A DNA stretch of 9,063 nt from Acidobacteriota bacterium (GCA_030610025.1 JAUWSP010000075.1:1-9063), one strand, 5' to 3'. Shown: positions 1-6,461, counted from the first letter of the stretch. A program made the numbers and translations. The notes: generated from the sequence alone by a model not told the origin.

Positions 1-51
1 ACACCAGGAGCCCAGCCAACCGAGCTGCTGACGCTCACCACCTGGAACCAT
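1..51 (-). other. Possible start of a further operon gene, truncated by the window edge
   Basis: Downstream of the last complete operon gene the minus strand has an open frame from an ATG at 51 (or 69) to the window edge. An AGGAAG Shine-Dalgarno-like stretch lies at 52-57. That is too close to the ATG at 51 but well placed for a GTG at 41 in another frame. Fewer than 25 codons are visible and no product can be recognised. By analogy with Act operons another subunit gene could follow here, but this is inference from position only. Confidence 0.2.
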
Positions 52-71
52 CTTCCTGCCGCAGGCCATGG

Positions 72-347
72 CTACTTCTCCTCGGGCTCGAGGGTCGATT
101 CGTCGGGTGCTTCCCTGCCACGTCTGAGCCCTACAAACACATAGGTCAATACGGCGGCTCCAAGCAGGAAGACGGGGATGGCGACAATGGAGATACCTAC
201 CGATGCCGAGGGTACGTCATGCAGGCGGCGAGACAACCTGAGCAGATGAAGGATCCAGGCGCTGATGCTCAGCACGAACACCCAGATCATCGACACCGAG
301 GCGATCTGAAGACCGAGAATCCATCTGGGCTCTGACTGACTCTCCAT
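72..347 (-). CDS. Small two-helix membrane protein, putative accessory subunit of the quinone-linked complex
   Basis: This 91-residue protein has two strongly hydrophobic stretches, at about residues 10-37 and 50-73. They are joined by a short basic loop (RLSRRLHD) and followed by a charged C-terminal tail rich in Glu. There are no Cys residues and no haem or iron-sulfur motif. The ATG at 347 lies one base past the stop of the NrfD-type gene and has a GGGGG-type ribosome site inside the end of that gene, so the two are probably translationally coupled. I do not recognise the family. Its place right after the NrfD-like gene matches that of actD in Alternative Complex III operons. ActD also has two membrane helices, but it carries a soluble domain that is absent here. 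A structural or quinone-site-shaping subunit is plausible inference. The coding call itself is well supported by its fit in the operon. Confidence 0.72.
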   Translation of the reverse strand: MESQSEPRWILGLQIASVSMIWVFVLSISAWILHLLRLSRRLHDVPSASVGISIVAIPVFLLGAAVLTYVFVGLRRGREAPDESTLEPEEK

Positions 348-348
348 C

Positions 349-1734
349 TCAACCCCCTTCCGTCATCGGAGGAGTGGCCGCGGACGGGACCGGATCCGGT
401 AGATATCCTTCGAGTCGCTCGGTGGTCTCGGCTATCGACAGCTTCCGACCCTCCTGAATCTCCCAAACCGAGATCAGTGGAAAGAACCGGGCAAAGATCA
501 CGAAACCGAGCATGAAGGTGGCGATTCCCCCGGCAAACATTACCCACTCGACCAGACTGGGAATGTAGTAACCGGTTGGAAGTGCCAGCCGCGGGTTGGC
601 CAGTGACGGCACGACGATGTTCAGCCGCTCCAGCCACATGCCGATCACCACGCTGGTCGAAGCGATGAAGATTCCCGGTATGGTGCGAGTGCGCCGGAAA
701 CTGAGGAGGATCGCTGGAATCAGGAAGTTGGCAACGACCATGCTCCAGAAGAAGGGCGCATACGGACCCGTAACCTTGTAGTAGAAGACCCGCATCTCCG
801 AAGGCTCGTTGCCAAAAAAGGCAGTCAGGTACTCTGAAAAAGTGAAATAGAACCAGAGAAGAGACATGATCAGCAGGAGCCGTGACAGGTAGTCGAAGTG
901 CACCTGCTTCAAATAGCGCTCCAGGTGAAAGATCCGGCGCAGCACGATCATCACCATCATCAAGGCGGCGATACCGGAGAAGATGGCGCCCACGACAAAG
1001 TACGGTCCGAAGATGGTCGAATGCCAACCGGGCTGCAGGGTCATGGCGAAGATGTAGGAAATCACGGTGTGGACGGAGATGGCGATCGGGATCACCAACA
1101 CCATCAAGATGCCCACCGCCCGCTCGAGAACAGCCTGCTGTCGAGGCGTCCCCTGCCAGCCCCAGGCCAGGAATTGATACAGCCACCGTGGTCGGACACC
1201 GCGATCGCGAAGAAGTGCGATGTCGGGAATCATCGGAATGTACAGATAGACCGTCGAGGCCATGAAGTAGGCCGAGATCGAGCTGACGTCCCACAGCAGG
1301 GGCGACTGGAGGCGGCCGGCCGTGAAGATATTCAGAGCCCGATCGGGCCTCCCGAGATCGAGTACGGGGTGAAAGGCACCGATCGCCAACACCACGACCG
1401 TGATGACCTCGGCCATGCGTGTGATCGGCCGACGCCATTCAGCCTGGGAAAGACGAAGAATCGCCGAGATCAAGGTGCCGGCATGACTGATCCCGATGAA
1501 GAAGACGAAGTTCACGATGTAGAAGCCCCAGGCCACCGGCTGGTTCAGGCCTGTTACGCCCAGGCCGCGCAGAATCTGTCGACCGAAGATCACCCAGGCT
1601 GTGAGAATCACCAGGCAGAGCAACGTCGACACGACTCGGAAGCCGACTCCCGAGTCCTCGATCGAGCGCAGCAGATCCTGGTCTTCGAACTCGAGGCCGC
1701 CTGCCGAAACTCCCTTGTCGTTCACGCTGGTCAT
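349..1734 (-). CDS. NrfD/PsrC-family membrane subunit, ActC/QrcD-like, 10 membrane helices
   Basis: This 461-residue integral membrane subunit probably binds the quinone and passes electrons to or from the iron-sulfur subunit. About ten hydrophobic helices are visible, near residues 33-53, 68-95, 107-126, 148-168, 207-231, 241-268, 283-305, 327-345, 353-375 and 395-418. Ten helices fit ActC/ActF and QrcD; PsrC proper has eight. Segments typical of this branch include FHPVLDLGRP (121-130), SPLLWDVSSISAYF (144-157), SVHTVISY (220-227), QPGWHSTIFGPYFVVGAIFSG (from 234) and IGMWLERLNIVVPSL (364-378). I chose the ATG at 1734, although the frame stays open to 1926. It has an AAGGAGA ribosome site and follows the iron-sulfur gene by 35 bases, whereas the longer form would overlap that gene and add a polar, non-conserved extension. 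There is no haem ligand pattern of the cytochrome b type. Whether it pumps protons cannot be read from sequence. Confidence 0.92.
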   Translation of the reverse strand: MTSVNDKGVSAGGLEFEDQDLLRSIEDSGVGFRVVSTLLCLVILTAWVIFGRQILRGLGVTGLNQPVAWGFYIVNFVFFIGISHAGTLISAILRLSQAEWRRPITRMAEVITVVVLAIGAFHPVLDLGRPDRALNIFTAGRLQSPLLWDVSSISAYFMASTVYLYIPMIPDIALLRDRGVRPRWLYQFLAWGWQGTPRQQAVLERAVGILMVLVIPIAISVHTVISYIFAMTLQPGWHSTIFGPYFVVGAIFSGIAALMMVMIVLRRIFHLERYLKQVHFDYLSRLLLIMSLLWFYFTFSEYLTAFFGNEPSEMRVFYYKVTGPYAPFFWSMVVANFLIPAILLSFRRTRTIPGIFIASTSVVIGMWLERLNIVVPSLANPRLALPTGYYIPSLVEWVMFAGGIATFMLGFVIFARFFPLISVWEIQEGRKLSIAETTERLEGYLPDPVPSAATPPMTEGG

Positions 1735-1737
1735 GAC

Positions 1738-1744
1738 TCTCCTT
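1738..1744 (-). promoter_or_regulatory. Strong ribosome binding site that fixes the NrfD-like start
   Basis: Read on the minus strand this is AAGGAGA, three bases before the ATG at 1734. The whole 35-base gap back to the iron-sulfur gene is purine-rich and holds a second SD-like run (AAAGGGAGA). It supports the ATG at 1734 over any upstream in-frame start. Confidence 0.75.
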
Positions 1745-1769
1745 GTCCGACTCTCGATCTCCCTTTCCC

Positions 1770-2453
1770 TCAGTCTCTCTCTGCCAGGTAGTAGACCTTC
1801 GGCCTCGTACCCAGGTCCGCATGTAGCCGGAAGGCTCGAGGACTTCTCGTCAACTCGCTGACCCGGCTGGTGGGATCCTCCAGATCGCCGAATTCGATGG
1901 CGCGGGCCGGACAGCTCTCGGCACAAGCCGGAGTCACGTCTCCATCCCGAATCTCCCGGCCAGCGGCGCGAGCCTCCTCACGAGCTTTGACAACTCGGTG
2001 GTGGCAGAAGGTGCACTTCTCCACCACGCCCTTCGGTCGCAACGAGACATCCGGGTTGGTGCCCTGCTTCAAATCACCCGGCCACTCGGGCTCGTACCAG
2101 TTGAAGACCTTGGCGTTGTAGGGGCAAGCCGCCATGCAGTAACGGCAACCGATACAACGCGAGTAGATCTGGGCGACGATGCCTTCCTCTCCCAGATAGG
2201 TGGCGTGCACAGGGCAGACGCGCACACAAGGCGGGTCATCGCATTGAACACAGGGCTGTGGAACGTAGCGCACCTTCACCTCGGCTCCCGAGCCTGAAAC
2301 CTCGGGCAGCACGCGGAGCCAGTGAAAGGCCCTGTCCCGGGAGCTCTCCTCTGGACCGACAGCCGCCAGGTTGTTCTCCTGGTGGCAGGCGGCCATGCAC
2401 GAGCCGCAGCCCGTACAGCGATCGAGATCGATGACCATGCCCCAGCGGGTCAC
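1770..2453 (-). CDS. Four-cluster ferredoxin-type electron-transfer subunit (NrfC/PsrB/QrcC-like)
   Basis: This 227-residue iron-sulfur subunit probably carries electrons between the NrfD-like quinone site and the large subunit or haems. All 16 ligand cysteines of a four-cluster protein are present: C13-C16-C19-C23 (CTGCGSCMAAC), C68-C71-C76-C80 (CVQCDDPPCVRVC), C100-C103-C106-C110 (CIGCRYCMAAC) and C147-C150 paired with C177-C181 (CTFC, CAESCP). In this family cysteines are exchanged between motifs, so the first and last groups share clusters. Qrc and Act relatives have one [3Fe-4S] cluster, and which cluster would differ here cannot be read off. There is no signal peptide; family members usually travel with the Tat-signalled partner. 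The start is a GTG at 2453, two bases after the large-subunit stop, with GGAGGG inside that gene's last codons. An in-frame ATG five codons later is the alternative. The tight spacing implies coupled synthesis with the large subunit. Confidence 0.94.
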   Translation of the reverse strand: MTRWGMVIDLDRCTGCGSCMAACHQENNLAAVGPEESSRDRAFHWLRVLPEVSGSGAEVKVRYVPQPCVQCDDPPCVRVCPVHATYLGEEGIVAQIYSRCIGCRYCMAACPYNAKVFNWYEPEWPGDLKQGTNPDVSLRPKGVVEKCTFCHHRVVKAREEARAAGREIRDGDVTPACAESCPARAIEFGDLEDPTSRVSELTRSPRAFRLHADLGTRPKVYYLAERD

Positions 2454-2455
2454 GT

Positions 2456-4930
2456 CTAGTGCCCTCCATCCATTGGTGCCGGCCCACCATGCGGTCGACG
2501 CCGAAGAAGTCGGAGGCTTACCCGGCTCGAGGTCGTGGATAGGACTCCTGAAAGGTTGTCCCGAATCGGCTCGACAATCTCGATGGGATTCGATCCGATT
2601 CCGTCGGCGACCCCCCCAGGTTGAACGTGACCGAGCCCCACGGGAACGTGCACGGTCCTCGGCACGGCAGCCGGGTGAACCCGCACCACGGCCTCTATCG
2701 AACCCCTGTCCGACTCGACCGCCACTAGGTCTCCGTCCGCCAGGTCCAGGTCATGGGCCGTATCGGTTCCGATCTCCGCCCAGGTCTGCCATCCGTCGAG
2801 GAACGGGTAACCGAACATCTCCGCAACCATCGGCGAGACAGCCGCGAGGTGTCCCCGCGCCGTGATTGGCCGGAAAGGCAGCAGCTGAAGCTCCCCTGCA
2901 CCGCTGGCAATCGGCGGCTCGAAATGCGGCAGCAAGACTTCGTCGCCGTCGACTTGTGAACCCATGGCCGCGATCCCGCGCTCGAGTGCCTCTTCCTCAC
3001 TCATCTCGACATCGGCCGTCATTCCACCGACGTCTCTCAGGTGTCGTTCCAGGGTCTGGCTGAAGAACTCGAAGCGGCCGGAGGGTGTCCGAAAAAGGCG
3101 AGCCCAATCGCCCCTTGCCGGCACCGGGTTCCACCAACCCGACTCCCGCTCGAGGGCTGCCCAGAAGTTCTCCAGACTGCGATGCTCCAGAAAGCGCCAT
3201 CCTCGCTCCTCCAGGAAGTGCACCCACGACTCTTCGAAGGATCCGGTGACGACCGACCCCTCGCCAGAGATGACCAACCCTTCCATTCGCTCCTTCAGGT
3301 AGTCGGGGTAGCTGACCCAGGGCAGTGCCGCACCGGCTGGCCCACCGGCCGCGCGGCCCAGCTCCAGAAGAACATCACCCGGATGACGAGTGTCGAACAG
3401 CGGCTCGATCACCGGCTTGCCGAGACCGAGGGTGCTGAAAGCCACGGCAGCAGGTGTCGTCGTTCCTTGCCAGCTCTCCAGAAAGACATGAGTCGGCAGC
3501 ACGAGGTCGGCGTGGGCGGAAGTCTCGTCCAGGAACGGCGTCAGGACCACCACCGACTGGATCTGCTCCATCGCCTGGCTCAGTCGCTGGCCCGCAGGGC
3601 TGCTGTACACCGGATTCGAGCTCACGACGATCAGCAGGTCGATGGGATAGGTGCCGTCGATCACTCTCTCGGCCAGCTTCTCCACGGCGTCTACCCCGAA
3701 AGCGCCTACCGAGCCGCCCGGAGCAAAGATCGACTCAGCCTGCTCCAGCGAGCTCGTCTCCGGGTCAGCCAGAGGAGTCAAGGGGATAGGAGGCGGTAGG
3801 GAGACACCACCCGGCCGATCAAACACCCCGAGCAGGGCGTTCAGAGAATGGACTGCGACGCCGGTCCATGTGGCATTGGAGCCTTGACTCCCCTCGCCAC
3901 CCACCACCGCCAGCGGCGCAGCTGCCTCGCCCAGGCGGCGAGCGACCCGAACCACAGTGGCGGCATCGCAACCACAGATACGAGCGATCCGGTCCGGGTA
4001 GTACCGTTCCAGAAGCAGGCGACGAAACCCGAGGCGCTCGCGACCCTGGTCATCGATCCAGTCCTCGAAGCCGAAGGTGTGCTCGGCGACAAAGTCCCGG
4101 TCGTAGTTGCCCTCTCGCACCAGCACGTGTGCCACCCCGAGAGCCAACGCACCGTGAGTGCCGGGCTCGATGGGAACGTAGACCTCCGCCCTGGACGAAC
4201 CCGCCGAAAGCCGCGTTCCGGCGTAGATGTGGGCCGCCCTCTCTTCCGTCTGCCGCGATCCCACCATGGCAGAGATCGCGTGAAGGGGGGCCGGGCCATC
4301 TTCGAAGAGCTCCAGACCGAAGGACATCACCAGATCGGCTTTGTCGAGATCGAAGCCGGGTACTTGCGCAATACCCTGAGTAAGGGTGAAGGGTAAGAGA
4401 CCCTGGCTCTTCGTGCTCGAGATATTGGGCGATCCGACAGCCTGAGCGAATCTGGCGGCGAGGTCATGAAATAGCCGACCCGGCTCATCGGTCAGCAGAG
4501 CGACGCGCGAGCCCTGACCCTCGGAGCGCATCTTCCCGAGAAGCCCGCCGACCTCGGCAAGCGCATCTTCCCAGCTGACGGGTTCGAGCTCTCCACCGGC
4601 ACCACGACGCTGTGGCGCCCGAAGGCGATTCGGTGCGTAGAGCACCTCGAGGCCCGCTTGACCGACCGGGCAGAGCCCACCCCGGTTGAGAGGGTGGTGG
4701 GGATTTCCCTTGAGGCCGACTGGCAGACCGTCGACCAGGCGCACGGTGAGCCCGCAACCGCTCTCGCAGAGGCCGCAGATCGTCGGTACCTGGCTCTCGA
4801 GACCAGGACCCCGCTGGGCGAGCTCGACCAGGCGATCGGGAACCAACCAATCGCGATCGCACCCTCCGAGACCCAGGGTGCCGGTGGCGACACCCAGCAT
4901 CTTCAAGAATTCACGCCGGGGAACAATCAC
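2456..4930 (-). CDS. Molybdopterin-oxidoreductase-fold (MopB) large subunit, Tat-exported, QrcB/ActB1-like
   Basis: This is an 824-residue protein. The N-terminus has a Tat motif (RREFLK, residues 5-10), a hydrophobic stretch and a lipobox-like LGGC ending at C24 followed by Asp. Export as a membrane-anchored lipoprotein on the outer face is therefore likely. A C52-x2-C55-x3-C59-x27-C87 motif should bind one [4Fe-4S] cluster. The MopB core follows (about 110-560), and the C-terminal molybdopterin-dinucleotide-binding barrel lies at about 690-800. The usual Mo-ligand region, SPNISSTKSQGLLP (167-180), has no Cys; no Cys occurs between 87 and 319. Qrc and Act large subunits have lost the Mo cofactor, so this one may also be structural, although a Ser ligand cannot be excluded. 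The GTG at 4930 is chosen because the next start (ATG, residue 11) would remove the Tat arginines. An AGGGGGA stretch lies upstream. The alternative call is a polysulfide, tetrathionate or thiosulfate reductase catalytic subunit. Confidence 0.88.
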   Translation of the reverse strand: MIVPRREFLKMLGVATGTLGLGGCDRDWLVPDRLVELAQRGPGLESQVPTICGLCESGCGLTVRLVDGLPVGLKGNPHHPLNRGGLCPVGQAGLEVLYAPNRLRAPQRRGAGGELEPVSWEDALAEVGGLLGKMRSEGQGSRVALLTDEPGRLFHDLAARFAQAVGSPNISSTKSQGLLPFTLTQGIAQVPGFDLDKADLVMSFGLELFEDGPAPLHAISAMVGSRQTEERAAHIYAGTRLSAGSSRAEVYVPIEPGTHGALALGVAHVLVREGNYDRDFVAEHTFGFEDWIDDQGRERLGFRRLLLERYYPDRIARICGCDAATVVRVARRLGEAAAPLAVVGGEGSQGSNATWTGVAVHSLNALLGVFDRPGGVSLPPPIPLTPLADPETSSLEQAESIFAPGGSVGAFGVDAVEKLAERVIDGTYPIDLLIVVSSNPVYSSPAGQRLSQAMEQIQSVVVLTPFLDETSAHADLVLPTHVFLESWQGTTTPAAVAFSTLGLGKPVIEPLFDTRHPGDVLLELGRAAGGPAGAALPWVSYPDYLKERMEGLVISGEGSVVTGSFEESWVHFLEERGWRFLEHRSLENFWAALERESGWWNPVPARGDWARLFRTPSGRFEFFSQTLERHLRDVGGMTADVEMSEEEALERGIAAMGSQVDGDEVLLPHFEPPIASGAGELQLLPFRPITARGHLAAVSPMVAEMFGYPFLDGWQTWAEIGTDTAHDLDLADGDLVAVESDRGSIEAVVRVHPAAVPRTVHVPVGLGHVQPGGVADGIGSNPIEIVEPIRDNLSGVLSTTSSRVSLRLLRRRPHGGPAPMDGGH

Positions 4931-5005
4931 TGCTTTTTTCCCCCTGCGCTCTGCAAGCGGACGACTTCGATCTCTCGGGCAGGTCTCATCATCGGGTCCG
5001 GGGCT

Positions 5006-5512
5006 CTACTTATGGCAGAGCAGACAATCATTGGAGGTTCCAGTCTGTTCGTGACACTCCATGCAACCGTTCATGGTCACCTTCACGAAGGGCCTTGGCA
5101 CCGGCTCTGACGCCTCGCCCATGGGGCCGTGGCAGGTTTCGCACTCGATCCCACCGATCGCCGTGTGCCGGCGGTGGGAGAAATACACGTGATCCGGTAC
5201 CCAGTACAGCTTTCGCCACGGAATCGGTTCCCCTGATGCGATATAGGCGACGAGTAGTGCCTCCTCCTCAGAGTCGGTTTGCGCCTCGGCGTGGCAGTCG
5301 GCACAGACCTCGACATTCGGAATCGTCGCCCTGACGCCAGTCATCGCATACAGATGGCAGTCGGTGCAGTCGCTTCCCAGATCCTCTACATGTAGCCGAT
5401 GGTTGAAGGCGATCGGCTGCTCGATAGGCCGGTCCAGCAGGGAGAAAGCGACTCCCGTAACGATCAACAGCAAGACCCCTAGCAGCGCCACTCGTACGGG
5501 CCCTGAGCTCAC
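5006..5512 (-). CDS. Membrane-anchored pentahaem cytochrome c (ActA/QrcA-like)
   Basis: This 168-residue protein has one N-terminal hydrophobic segment (residues about 7-25) without an obvious signal cleavage site, so it is probably anchored facing the periplasm. Five CxxCH haem sites are present at C49, C70, C124, C150 and C163, the last only two residues from the C-terminus. Extra histidines suitable as distal ligands occur in FNHRLH (36-41) and VYFSHRRH (109-116). The arrangement (FNHRLH before the first site, an NVEVCADCH site, DHVYFSHRRHTAIGGIECETCHGP in the middle) resembles the pentahaem ActA of Alternative Complex III and class III/c7-type cytochromes. QrcA has six haems. It is first in the operon, 75 bases ahead of the large subunit. 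It starts with a GTG at 5512, five bases after GAGGTG. It probably exchanges electrons with soluble cytochromes or an oxidase. Confidence 0.9.
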   Translation of the reverse strand: MSSGPVRVALLGVLLLIVTGVAFSLLDRPIEQPIAFNHRLHVEDLGSDCTDCHLYAMTGVRATIPNVEVCADCHAEAQTDSEEEALLVAYIASGEPIPWRKLYWVPDHVYFSHRRHTAIGGIECETCHGPMGEASEPVPRPFVKVTMNGCMECHEQTGTSNDCLLCHK

Positions 5513-5695
5513 GGGGACACCTCAGGAGGCAACGTCTTCGGATGAGCTCTCAGAGGCATATTTCGTTTCTTTGAGACCGTCAGCAGAACTCCGAGGTCTT
5601 GTGCCATTCGGAGTAGGCGACCTCGTGTGCCGGGGAGGAGGTGGGGACCTCACACCAGTTTCCGACCCCATTCTCCCTCTTTGCAACCTGCGCTG

Positions 5696-5835
5696 ACCCG
5701 TTGGGTAGGGCCATGGTAAGCGGAATGTCGGTTCCTTACCGACACCCGATTGGGTAGAGGATGGAGTACCCCATGGGTGGCCTGGAGCATCCCCTTTTGG
5801 ACAGGGAGCGAGTCCCCCCTACCACCCGTTGGGGT
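5696..5835. repeat. Cluster of four ACCC-N3/4-GGGT palindromes, candidate operators
   Basis: Four short inverted repeats share ACCC arms: ACCCGTTGGGT (5696-5706), ACCCGATTGGGT (5744-5755), ACCCCATGGGT (5768-5778) and ACCCGTTGGGGT (5824-5835). Three of them also share an ACCCG(T/A)TTGGG-like core and continue into TAG on the right, so they are direct repeats of one another as well. Centre-to-centre distances are about 48, 24 and 56 bases. Clustered near-identical palindromes in a divergent promoter region suggest binding sites for a dimeric regulator. The regulator is not in the window. Confidence 0.5.
5715..5740. promoter_or_regulatory. Hairpin in the divergent region
   Basis: GGTAAG (5715-5720) pairs with a GG-ended TTACC arm (to 5740), and GAA pairs with TTC inside it. 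This gives a stem of about nine pairs with a two-base bulge and a short loop. It lies between the first and second ACCC palindromes. No T-run follows on either strand, so an operator or RNA structure is as likely as a terminator. Confidence 0.35.
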
Positions 5836-5844
5836 AGGAACAAC

Positions 5845-5874
5845 AGATCAACCAGGACTGGTAAACTCTGATCT
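5845..5874. promoter_or_regulatory. Nested palindrome just upstream of the uspA-like start
   Basis: AGATCA (5845-5850) and TGATCT (5869-5874) form an outer 6-base inverted repeat. Inside it is ACCAGGACTGGT (5851-5862), a 5-base-arm palindrome. The right arm ends four bases before the ATG at 5879. It could be a regulator site or a 5'-leader hairpin that limits ribosome access. Confidence 0.35.
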
Positions 5875-5878
5875 CGAT

Positions 5879-6295
5879 ATGTTCACCAAGATCCTCGTCC
5901 CGGTAGATCTGACCGACTCCAACCGAGCCGCCATCGAGGTGGCCTCGCAGCTGGCTGCTCGAGACGACAGCGTGACGCTGCTCCACGTGATCGAGGCGAT
6001 TGCCGACGCTGACTTCGAGGACATGAAGGACTTCTACCAGCGACTCGAAGACAAGGCCCGCAAAGCCATGGTCGATCTGGCGGCTCCGCTGACCGTGACC
6101 AACAAGCAGGTCGATCAGCAGATCACCTATGGAAACCGGGCCCGGGAGATCGTCGGCTATGCGGAAGAGCACGGCACAGAGCTGATCGTCCTCTCCTCCC
6201 GCCAGCTGGACCCCACACAGCCAGAAAAAACCTGGACCTCCATCAGCCACCAGGTCGCCGTCCTCGCCCGCTGCCCCGTCCTTTTGGTCAAGTGA
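5879..6295 (+). CDS. Single-domain UspA-type universal stress protein
   Basis: This 138-residue protein has the Usp fold pattern. It begins with the first strand MFTKILVPVDLTDSN (1-15), then LHVIEA in the second strand region. Later come ITYGNRAREIVGYAEEHGTELIVLSS in the middle and the closing strand CPVLLVK. ATP-binding Usp proteins carry GxxGx9G(S/T) after the fourth strand. Here that stretch reads SSRQLDPTQPEKTWTSISHQ and lacks the glycines, so nucleotide binding is doubtful. The frame is open back to 5750, but the first codons there encode a non-Usp-like stretch, so the ATG at 5879 is the natural start. No good Shine-Dalgarno precedes it; translation may be leaderless or weak. The gene stands alone, divergent from the respiratory operon. 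A role in stress or energy-limitation response is family-based inference. Confidence 0.9.
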   Translation: MFTKILVPVDLTDSNRAAIEVASQLAARDDSVTLLHVIEAIADADFEDMKDFYQRLEDKARKAMVDLAAPLTVTNKQVDQQITYGNRAREIVGYAEEHGTELIVLSSRQLDPTQPEKTWTSISHQVAVLARCPVLLVK

Positions 6296-6415
6296 TCGCC
6301 CGACTGGCCGATCACCGAGGGCTTGAGGGTTGAGGCGACCGGGCTTCGCCCATTCGATCTTTGAGGGCTTGGGGGCTCTAAGGCACAGAGCTGTGAGGTC
6401 GGGCACCAGGTATTG
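6296..6415. other. Gap after the uspA-like gene; 3' exon flank of the intron
   Basis: No gene is seen. TGATCG (6293-6298, which includes the uspA-like stop codon) and CGATCA (6309-6314) could pair. GGGCTTCGCCC (6341-6351) is a small 4-bp hairpin. Neither is followed by a clear T-run, so a terminator for the uspA-like gene is possible but weak. On the minus strand this stretch is the 3' exon of the group II intron. Confidence 0.4.
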
Positions 6416-6418
6416 ATT

Positions 6419-6458
6419 GGGGTAGGAAGGGCCGGTTGAGTTCCCGGCCCCTCCCCCC
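6419..6458 (-). ncRNA. Group II intron domain VI with branch-point adenosine
   Basis: 6444-6455 pairs with 6424-6435 (GGCCGG with CCGGCC, then GGAGG with TTCC-type pairs). 6456-6458 pairs with 6420-6422. Only A6423 is unpaired, giving the single bulged A expected as the lariat branch point, with an 8-base loop at 6436-6443. A6423 is the eighth base from the proposed 3' end. Confidence 0.82.
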
Positions 6459-6461
6459 ACC

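Larger units (their letters stand above)
5513..5878. promoter_or_regulatory. Divergent intergenic region between the respiratory operon and the uspA-like gene
   Basis: This 366-base gap must hold the promoters for the leftward operon and the rightward uspA-like gene. I see no convincing coding frame and no clean -35/-10 or -24/-12 pair on either strand. The part nearest the cytochrome gene (5513-5690) shows no repeats that I can support. The part nearest the uspA-like gene carries the palindromes and hairpins listed separately. Confidence 0.6.

Noticed and set aside
287..1438. Long minus-strand open frame (383 codons) overlapping the NrfD-like gene
   Set aside because: Its translation is rich in Arg, His and Gly with no family resemblance, while the other frame gives a clear 10-helix membrane protein. 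It is a high-GC shadow frame.
898..1791. Plus-strand open frame of 297 codons antisense to the NrfD-like gene
   Set aside because: Low-complexity Asp/His/Arg-rich translation of the opposite strand, with no ribosome site or recognisable motif.
1735..1926. N-terminal extension of the NrfD-like protein to an ATG at 1926
   Set aside because: It would overlap the iron-sulfur gene and add a polar Arg-rich stretch. The ATG at 1734 has an excellent ribosome site.
3041..3799. Plus-strand open frame of 252 codons inside the MopB gene
   Set aside because: Antisense shadow of a strongly supported coding region.
5750..5878. Upstream start for the uspA-like protein
   Set aside because: The extra 43 residues are not Usp-like and are encoded by the palindrome-rich regulatory region. 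The family N-terminus begins at the ATG at 5879.
6341..6351. GGGCTTCGCCC as a firm terminator for the uspA-like gene
   Set aside because: Only four base pairs and no T-run follow; kept as a remark only.
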